Positions 55,924-64,000 of a stretch of DNA of 64,000 nt are shown here, piece by piece; positions within the stretch are counted from its first letter, which is position 1, and every line of letters starts with the position of its first letter. The DNA is from Alopecurus myosuroides (lineage: Eukaryota > Streptophyta > Magnoliopsida > Poales > Poaceae): contig CM054059.1 in NCBI GenBank assembly GCA_028641055.1, positions 434,190,167-434,254,166 on the forward strand, given 5' to 3'. The notes under the pieces are model-generated. The model was not told the DNA's origin. It worked only from the letters and a program-made list of their open reading frames with translations, and made no database searches. A program made the position numbers and the translations under genes.

Positions 55924-58900
55924 ACATCCCCAAGCTTAGTTCCTACTCGTCCTCGAGTAGGTAAACGATAAAAACACATAATTTCTGAGGTGACATGCTA
56001 CCAACATAAACTTGATCATCAATAATGTAAAAACATAAGTAAGCTGAGATCATAGAAATTTAACACAAGCATGATAATAGAACTTTAATAATAAAACATA
56101 GCAATCGCCGTGCATCATGAGAAGTAACTTAAATAAAAGATCATGAATAACAATGCAACAAAAGATATACGTTTGTTTCAAGTATAGAGAGAACATGTCA
56201 AAGTGATATTTCGCTGGTCCTTAAGAGTGGGACAAAACATAAATGTCAGGACACCTTCAAAGTTCATGAGGAACACTAGAACAAATAATTAGAGAACAAG
56301 AAATAACACATCATGAATCAATTAATAATGTTTCTGGGACAAATGCACATAAAACTCAGAATGGCAACTATGCTCTCTCAACTGTGCATAAAGTTACAAG
56401 ATGGAGACTCAACATTAAAGTAAAATAAAGTCCCTTCGCATAGGGAAGCATGGATCACTCATGTGCTAGAGCTTTTATTTTATTAAATAGAGGTATAAAA
56501 ATCTTGACACTCCTCCCAATCATCTTTCACAAACCATGGCTAATCGCATACCGTGGAGGAGTGTCTATATTTTAAGAGAGGCGTATGCTTATGTCAACGA
56601 ATGGTAAACATAAAATACAGTACGTCACAAGCCAACTAGACTTCACAAGAACGACTCCCATAGAAGGACGCATCTGGGTAGAAGGTCATCCCTCTTTCTC
56701 TTTTGTTTACACAATTATGTTTTGACTGGTAAATCAGAGGCAAAAATAGTGAAGAGAATTTGTGTTATTAATTTGGGGCTGGGCATCCCGCTGCCAACTC
56801 TTCTATCATTGGATAAGCGGATGAAGCCACTAGTCCAGGGTGTGAAAGTCCAATCAATAAGTGAGATAAAGATTCTCTATTTACATCCTCATGAGCTAAA
56901 ACAGGAGCACAAAATATGAGTAATTTTGAAAGTTTTAAAGGTAACACGTGAGAAATTTACTTTGGAGTGGCGGTTAATTACCACATGTAGGTAGGTATGG
57001 TGGACACAATGGGAAACTTTGGGTTTTGGGAGTTGGATGCACGAGTAGAGCTCATACTCAGTACAGGTGGAGGCTAGCAAAAGACTGGGAGCGACAAATC
57101 AAGAGAGCATAAGAGCCATAATCATGCATAGCGACATGAACATCATAAATCAAAGCATAAGTGGTACCACAAGTTCAAAAACTAAGTGATCATGGAGGCT
57201 ATTCGTGACTGGTTCATAGTCATAAATATGGTGTGAGCATGCGCCAAGTCAACCAAATAAAACATTCAAAGGAGAACACCACAAATTTATGCTTCAATGT
57301 GACAAGAACAACTCATGATTCTTTCAATGGAACATTAAACACTCTCAGCTATTTGAGGCTAATCATGCTACTAAATAAGCACAAGGCTTTAAAAATAAAA
57401 TAACATCTATCATGATATGAAAAAGTCTAGCCACGGTCTATACAAGCTTCTATTTCACCGCTAAAAATTCTACCTCAAGCAGCAATTTCTTTTTCCAACA
57501 AGCACCATACAAAACACGCTTTAACAAAAACTCTCTAAATGCTACAGCAAGCAAACATGAGAGGAATTCACATAACACTACTAAAACTAACAGCTCTGAA
57601 CAAGAGATGCAATGAAAACGAGAGCTAAACATGAATTTTTGCAGCAACTAGAAGAAAAACTAAGTATACTAGCATAGCAAGTATTCAAACGAAAAAGCGG
57701 AGCATGTCTCTCTCCCAAACAAAGAATTATAGGATCCAACTATATTATTGCAGCAAGGAAAACAAAACAAAACAAAACAAAGGAAAACAAAAGAAAAACA
57801 ATCAGACTCTCTAAGTAAACTTCATATGATGTGACCGAATAAAAATATAGTTTCACGAGAAGTGACCTGATAGATAGTTGATGAAGAAAGGGGATGCCTT
57901 GGGCATACCCAAGGTTGGATGCTTGAGTCTTATAAAAATATGCTTGGATGAACCACGGGGGAATCCGCAAGCTTTGACCTTGCACTCTTCTTGATCACAT
58001 ATATCACCTCTTCTCCTGACCCTTGAAAACTTCCTTCATACCACACTCAAACAGTAATTCGCATTAGAGGGTTAGTGCAACAATTAAAATACATTGGTTC
58101 TATATGGAATAAGTGCTATTGATAATTTTAAACATTTTTTACAGCCACTAATGTTTCATGAAGCAAAGAAATCCATTTGACATCGCAAAAGAGCAAATGC
58201 AAGAAACATGACAGAATCTGTCGAAACCAAAACAGTCTGTAAAGACGAATTTTTTAAGGAACTTATGTTGCTCAGATAGAAAAACTTAAAGAACCAAAAA
58301 GTTGCGGAATTAGCCGAGGAATAAGCACAAGAACTTTCAGACAATTCTTATTTTTGTATGATTTATACGATTTTTTACGCTGGACAACAGAAATCTGTTT
58401 TCTGCGCAGAAATCCAAAAACCAACTCCAACTCTTGTCAGAAACCTTACTTGGCACTACTAAAACATGAAAAGAAAGATACAAAGGAGTTTCTACAAAAG
58501 TATACAACCCCTTTACTAAAAAAAATAGAGAAAAACAAAGCAAAAATAAAATCATGGGTTATCTCCCAAGAAGTGTTTTTCTTTAACGCCTTTAGCTGGG
58601 CCCAGAAAAGTGGAATCAAGCAGATGCTCACATAAGAAATATGAATTGAAGCAAAAGAGAGCATCAAGAAGCAAGTATAAAACAAATTTAATTCTAACCC
58701 GCTTCCTATGCATAGGAATCTTGTAAATAAATAAATTAAAGAAGCTCAGACTAGACAACCTGGGAAGGTAGAAGAAGAGCAACTTCAAAACTTTCAACAA
58801 AAATAGAGGTGTTTTAGTAACATGAGAATTCTTACAACCATATTTTCCTCTCTCATAATAATTTTTAGTAGCATCATGAACAAACTCAACAACATAATTA

Positions 58901-59202
58901 TCACATAAAGCATGTTTGTCATGGTCTAAAAGCACACAATTCATATCAAACTCAAAAATAGTGGGATAAAAATTTAAAATATGCTCCTCTTTCTTCCCAC
59001 TTTTAGCAATAGCAAAACAAGATGATTGATCACTCATAAAAGGTATAGGACACATTATAGCAATCCTATTTTCAGTAGCATTATAATTTATAACATCAAG
59101 TAACATAGGACCATCATCAAGAGCATTATCATATAAATTTTCTGAACAAACATACTCATTATCATGCATATCAATAGTTGGAATAAACAGAGGATTCTCA
59201 TA
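55924..59202 (-). pseudogene. Athila internal region: post-pol ORF remnant and 3' untranslated part
   Basis: The only coding-like part is about 59202-58552 on the minus strand: a region with FEFDMNCVLLDHDKHALC, ENYYERGKYG-like and FYLPRLSSLSFFNLFIYKIP. It ends REHLLDATF-like/FLGDNP, the usual product downstream of pol in Athila elements, sometimes called env-like. It contains hydrophobic stretches. 55924-58550 is AT-rich without a gene; the polypurine tract lies at 55924-55937. The env-like label is from family knowledge, not proof of an envelope function. Confidence 0.65.
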
Positions 59203-60462
59203 GGATGTATGAGGAAAAAGGATCAGGGTCCATAGTTCACTAGTGGTGTCTCTCCATGAAAGACAAATAACATGGTGTGGTGAACAAATTACAGCTAGGC
59301 AATTGACAGAAATGAAGGCCGCACCGTAGTGCATATGCAAGACATAAACATTACTATGTGGTTCATGCGGGCATTACAACAAAATACATAGCCCGTCATC
59401 CAACTGCATCTATGTCTAATAATCGACCCTCCGAATATCATCCAAACAAACGTTGGGTATTAAGTTGCAAGCAACATATTATCGCCGTAAGCAAAATGTG
59501 TAATGTAAACAATGTAAACTAGGTAAACACCGTTGTTTTCTCCCTAATGGCAACATCACATCCTCCATCCGTCACATTTCTGTCACTCGAGCACAGATGC
59601 AAAGGAGGCATGAACCCACTATCGAGCATAAGTACTCCCTCTTGGAGTTACTAGCATCTACTTGGCGAGAGCATCTACTAGTAACGGAGAGCATGCAAGA
59701 TAATAAATAACATATGCATGAAGATAACATGCTAGATTGATAATCAGAAGACATAGCATTCAACATTCATCAGATCCCAGCAAACACAACATGTAGCATT
59801 ACATAAAGATGATCTTGATCATGTTAGGCAGCTCACAAGATCTAAACATGAGGTACAAAGTGGAGATAACAACCATCTAGCTACTACTATGGACCCGTAG
59901 TCCAGGGATGAACTACTCACACATCACTTCGGAGGAGGGAATGGTGGTGTAGACCCCTCCGGTGATGAATTTCCTCCCGGGAGGATGCCGGCGAGAGCTC
60001 CAGAACCCTCCCGGTCTCGGGATAACGATGACGGCGGCCTCGGGTGTTTTTGGGACGAAGTGGAATATCTTTAGGGGTTACGGCTCGGGGGGATTAAATA
60101 GGCAAAAGGGCAAAGGCGATGGAGGCCGGAGGGCCCCACACCACCCCTGACGCGGCCAAGCGGGGCGCCGCCCTATGGTGTGGGCCCCCTGAGGCCCCCT
60201 CCGGGTCTCTTCGGGACTCCGTGGAACGTTCGGGAATTCTAAGACTTCCGGGTTTCGAATTTTCCAATTCCGAGAATATTTCCAGAACAACTTTTCTGAA
60301 ACTAAAAACAACAGAAAATAGCGAACTGGCTCTGTGGCATCTTGTCAATACGTTAGTCCGGAAAATCGATAAAAATGGCATAAAGTGTATAGCAAACATG
60401 TGGGAAACAATAAGAAAACAACATGGAACATCATAAACTAAGGATAGGTTTATGACGTATCA
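59203..60462 (-). repeat. Athila-type 5' LTR, truncated
   Basis: It matches 54730-55923 of the 3' LTR, starting on the minus strand TGATACGTCATAAACC. About 350 bp of the LTR end are gone. The breakpoint near 59203 lies in a TATGAGGAAAAAGGAT stretch similar to the LTR (TATGAGAAAAAAGGAC). Confidence 0.82.
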
Positions 60463-60526
60463 ACGACATGCTCAGGGATGGTGAAGATAATGATGAGGGT
60501 TTCATCCGCATACTGAAGAGTAGGAC
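60463..60526 (-). pseudogene. LINE RT fragment with YADE at the catalytic site
   Basis: A 64-bp island between two LTR-type insertions encodes, on the minus strand, TLQYADETLIIIFTIPEHV. This is the RT catalytic motif, with the second Asp of YADD changed to Glu. It links the LINE parts at 62161-64000 and 53441-54373 in frame. Confidence 0.85.
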
Positions 60527-62155
60527 TAATATGTTGCAAACGTATCTATAATTTTTGATGCTCCATGCTTGTTTTCTATCCAATACCTTTATGTTTTCTA
60601 CATGTTTTCACATGCTTTCCTTTGTTTTCCGGATGTTTTCATTGACGAACCTATTAATGAGATGCCCAGGCCAGCTGATGTTTTCTGCTATTTTCTGTTT
60701 CAGAAAAGTTCTTAAAGAAAATTCTCGTAAAGGGCTGAAAATCCACGGAGACCCTTTTTTACCCGAAACAAAGACGGGAGTCCAAAGGGGAGCTGGAGGG
60801 GAGCTAGGTGGCCCCGGGGGGGTACCAGGCACGGCCCCACCCTAGGTCACGCCTGGTGGTCCCCTGGGAGCCCCGGCCACCGCCTCTTGTCGCCTCTTCG
60901 CCTATAAATTTCCCCAACCCCTAAACGTTCGGGGACGAAGTTATTTTCCACGAACATACAGAGAGGCGTCGTCACCTCAAAAGTACAATCTAGGGCTTTT
61001 ACAACCCAGTTCCGGCACCCTCCCAGAGGGGGAATCGTCATCGGAGGCCTCTTCATCTCCATGATCGCTTCCGCCAGATGCGTGAGTAGTTCATCTCGGG
61101 ACTACGGGTCCATAGCAGTAGCTAGTTGGTTGTTCTCTCCGTTATTCCTCCATGTTTAGAGTCTCGTCAGCTGCCTCACATGATCGAGACCACCATTATG
61201 TAATTGTGCATGTTGTGTTTGCTGGGATCCAATGAATCATGAGATTATGATTATTTTGTTCATGTCAATCTGAGATGCTTCACTTATATTTGTAGAGGGT
61301 TTTAATGTTTTCTTACAATTCTCTCTGATGTTTATGATTACCTTGGCCACGTAGTTGTTTTCACCTCCTAGAGAGGGTTTATATGCTAGATAGTGGGTCC
61401 ATGCCTCTCTTACATCTATGCTCGAGCGACAGAAACGTGACAGATGGGGGATGTGTTGTTACCACTAGGGATAAAACATCGGTGCTCTTATCTATGGACG
61501 AGGACCACAACTTACATTACGTATTGTTCTTAATGAATTAGTCTGTTGCACGCAAAGCAATCACTTTGATGTTGGACTTAATACCACATGGATTTGCTGG
61601 ATAACTTTCTTGAGGTGGACTTTTAGATATGGATGCATGCTGGATAGCGGTCCATATGCCTTGAAGTAATGCCTACAATGTTAGAACCTGTGAACTATAT
61701 CTTGTCATAATAGTATTGTCATACGTTCATGATTTATCAATTTCCCTCACCCAACATGTTTGTTTTCTTTAGAGAGACACCACTAGTGAAACTACGGCTC
61801 CCGGTCCTATTTTCCTTATTATTGCAACCTTCTTGAAAGCACTTTCATCATTGTTTCCTTGACGTACCATTTTTACTTTTATTACCTTTTATTACTCTAT
61901 ACGTTCAATTCTCAAGTATTCAGCAAGACGAGAAGACTTACAACCTTCTCAGAAAGTTGGGGCCAAAAGAGAGTTTGTGTGTTGTGTGTAGGTTCCATGC
62001 TTGTTGACGCGCGAGAAAATAAGCAACCTTCTCCATGACTTCGAAGTCCTACTGGTCGATAAACCATGGTTCCACAATTGGGGAAAATTTCCACTAGAGT
62101 ACATCATACCTTTCACTTGGGGTAATGAGCATGTGATCACGTCTTAGAGCATCAA
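60527..62155 (+). repeat. Athila-type solo LTR, inverted relative to its neighbour
   Basis: It aligns from its first base (TAATATGTTGCAAACGTATC against TGATACG-type starts) to its end GAGCATCA. A perfect AGGAC duplication flanks it (60522-60526, 62156-62160), and the LINE frame is restored across it. It is strongly diverged from the other copies, and its starting TG has become TA, so it is old. It holds no gene. Confidence 0.82.
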
Positions 62156-62160
62156 GGACA

Positions 62161-64000
62161 GAGAAGGTCGTCCATCAAAGGGTGGAGGAGGAGTTTGTTC
62201 TGAGAGGCGTCGAGAAGCATCTGCTGCAAGACATCCACGACAATATCGAAGAGGAAGAGGGATAGGGGATCTCCCTGACAAAGCCCATGCCGCCATTGAA
62301 TGCAGCAACCAGGGACACCATTGAGGAGAACAACTATATGGCCAGAGAGATTGAGGGCTTTGATTCAGTGCCTCCAAAGATCAGGAAAACCTTTAGCACT
62401 CAAGATTTTACCGAGGGTGTCCCAGCTAATTGAATCAAAAAGCTTTCCGGAAATCAAGTTTGAAAACTATAGTCGGGGCTCCACTCTTATGGCACGACTG
62501 GACACCGTCACCAGCACAGATAAAGTTTTCAGAAATCGACCACCCAGAGATGAAACCAGTTTGGTCGGGGTGAGCGGGAGAGGTCATGAGAGGATAAAGC
62601 CTTAAGGTTAGGAACTTGGTGAGGAATTTGAGGTAGCTGTTCTGGAGGGAGATAGGGCGACAGTTTTCGGGGCGATTGGCACCAACCTTCTTAATGAGGA
62701 GAACAATATAGGATTTGTTGAAGGGCCAAAGGTCAGCCTTGAGAGAGTGAAAGTCCTGAAGACAAGCAACAAGGTCGTTCTTAACTAAATCCCAATGCTT
62801 TTTGAAGAAAGAGGGACCAAAACCATCATGCCCAAGACTAGATCTATCCTAGAGGAGAAAGGGTTGACCAGGGAGGAGGCCTGAGAGGTGGAGAGAGTGG
62901 TGGAAGACGCAAGATGGTCAAGCTTAGGTAGGGTAGTGGAAAGCTTGGGCTGGCCTACAATATCTTTAAATAAGGAGTGGAAAATATGGTCTTTAGCATC
63001 ATGGAAAAACTAGGGTTGCCATCGGAGTCTTTGATACTTTTTATTTGATTTTTCCGCATGCGCCCGGAGGCGCAAATATCGAAGTACCATGTGTTGTCAT
63101 CTCCGAGCACGAGTGACGAAGTTTTGCCCGCTGCCTCCAGTAGGAAGCTTTGTTGGTTGTGAGCTTGCACAAATGTTGGTAGACAAGGAAGTGAAGCTTA
63201 GATTCTAAGGGAGAGAGGAGTCGGATCTCCTCAAGTCGGTCAAACAAACAGAGAACGATGCGGTAGTTTCAAAGATAGACCGAGGGAAGGTGCCTGGTGC
63301 GAGCCCCTTTTCAGGCGAAGGCAGAGCTGCCCAATGGGTGGAAGGATAGGTGGAAGAGACGCTATGCCAATTCACCGAGACGATAGGGGAAAAGGAGCTG
63401 TGCCCAAGCTAAGAATTTTTAAGGCGAAAGATGGTGTTGCAAGGAGCCGAGGAAGAGGCCTCGAGGAGGATGGGCGTGTGGTCAGATGTGAGGCAGAAGG
63501 AGGAAGAGAGCGCTGAATCAGGGAGGGCAATGCTCCAAGCGATGTTAACCATGGCGCGATCGAGACGAGCAAGGATAGGTGGCGATTGCCAAGTGGACCA
63601 TGTAAACTGCCTGTCGAGCAATGGGATGTCAAGGAGTCCCTCGTGATTGATAAAATAATTTAAGATAGTAGCTTCAGCAGCGTTGAAGTTATCATTTGAT
63701 CGGTCGCATGGGGCACGGATTATGTTATGAGTACAAGGGCCATAGACATTGATAATAGTGAACCGGGAGTCATCACAGCGGAAGGAGAAAGAAGTAGAAA
63801 CTGAGAACTCATCAATGGAATGGGAAATCAGGTCCACCATGTTGTCATCCCAAGCCATGATAATTCCGCCAGAGGCTCTGATGAAAGGCTTGAACACAAA
63901 GTTACGGAGCAAGGGAGGAAGGAAGGAGGACGCCAAAAATGTGGAAATACCGGTGAGCTTAGACTCTTGTAAGCATAGGATAGAGAGTGAGATGGGCTCG
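62161..64000 (-). pseudogene. LINE ORF2: endonuclease and start of RT (continues beyond window)
   Basis: On the minus strand, from 63999 leftward, it reads LCLQESKL (endonuclease catalytic Glu), ASGGIIMAWD, TIINVYGPC, LDRQFTWSTWQSPPILARLD and SDHTPIL, an APE-type endonuclease of L1-like elements. A linker (RLEEIRLLSPLESKLHFLVY, then KNQIKSIKDSDG) follows in shifting frames. RT begins around 62460 with DSISWDTLGKIL and runs to GLCQGDPLSLFLFDIVVDVL, ending MDDLLCP at the insertion. Several stops and frameshifts are visible, so it is dead. ORF2 proteins nick target DNA and reverse-transcribe their own RNA. Confidence 0.88.

Larger units (their letters stand above)
54379..60462 (-). mobile_element. 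Internally deleted Athila-type Ty3/gypsy element
   Basis: In minus orientation: part of the 5' LTR (60462 to about 59203), then directly the region downstream of pol (env-like region), the polypurine tract and the complete 3' LTR (55923-54379). The end of the 5' LTR, the primer-binding site, gag and pol are missing. Flanks ACGAT (54374-54378) and ACGAC (60463-60467) form a 4-of-5 duplication, and the LINE frame continues when the element is removed (VV/NLKNILNRF). Confidence 0.85.

Noticed and set aside
1..64000. CRISPR arrays, operons or phage modules
   Set aside because: The 21-bp and 59-bp arrays have no spacers, and the gene structure, introns and repeats are those of a plant genome.

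Overview
This window reads as plant nuclear DNA from a grass, most likely a pooid of the wheat/barley type. It is built almost entirely of nested LTR retrotransposons, with fragments of a LINE, two Stowaway-like MITEs and one captured AP2-like gene remnant. I see no intact ordinary host gene, rRNA, CRISPR array or bacterial feature. The lineage guess rests on the high-copy Athila-type LTRs (TGATACGTC-like start, CATCA end), giant Tekay-like LTRs, GC-rich leaders and plant-type splice sites.

Layout. 1-6000 is the 3' end of a chromodomain Ty3/gypsy element (pol C-terminus plus a 4.27 kb LTR) sitting in an older LTR (6001-6530). 6531-20411 is an old element of another family. It holds a decayed plus-strand accessory gene (6531-8023 and 18498-about 18980) and, convergent to it, the decayed end of pol (20096-20411). 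The accessory gene is split by a 6.1 kb LTR (8024-18497), which itself carries two MITEs and an inverted 4.4 kb solo LTR with perfect ATGGG duplications. 20415-21940 is a rearranged LTR. 21941-24840 is a gag-protease-RT relic split by an Athila-type solo LTR with perfect CACCC duplications. 25893-26379 is an AP2-like pseudogene.

The centre is the most informative part. An outer element (28176-53119, plus orientation, 455-bp LTRs with no difference seen, TSD CCTTC) was hit by an inner element (29518-44744, minus orientation, 898-bp LTRs with one difference seen, TSD GGATC). Both carry, between pol and the 3' LTR and on the opposite strand to pol, a large spliced gene with its own TATA box. The inner gene has 8 coding exons (1392 aa) and the outer one has a leader intron plus 6 coding exons (899 aa). 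In both, every exon joins in frame at GT-AG sites. The proteins share an N-terminal domain like the one Pfam calls putative gypsy-type transposon (Transposase_28), an acidic and coiled-coil middle, and a related C-terminal domain. The decayed copy at 6531-18980 is a third member with the same layout. The outer element lacks gag and most of integrase but keeps this accessory gene open, so its spread probably needed enzymes supplied in trans.

53441-64000 is a minus-strand LINE (endonuclease, RT, C-terminus) interrupted by an internally deleted Athila-type element (54379-60462) and an inverted Athila-type solo LTR (60527-62155). The LINE reading frame resumes cleanly across both.
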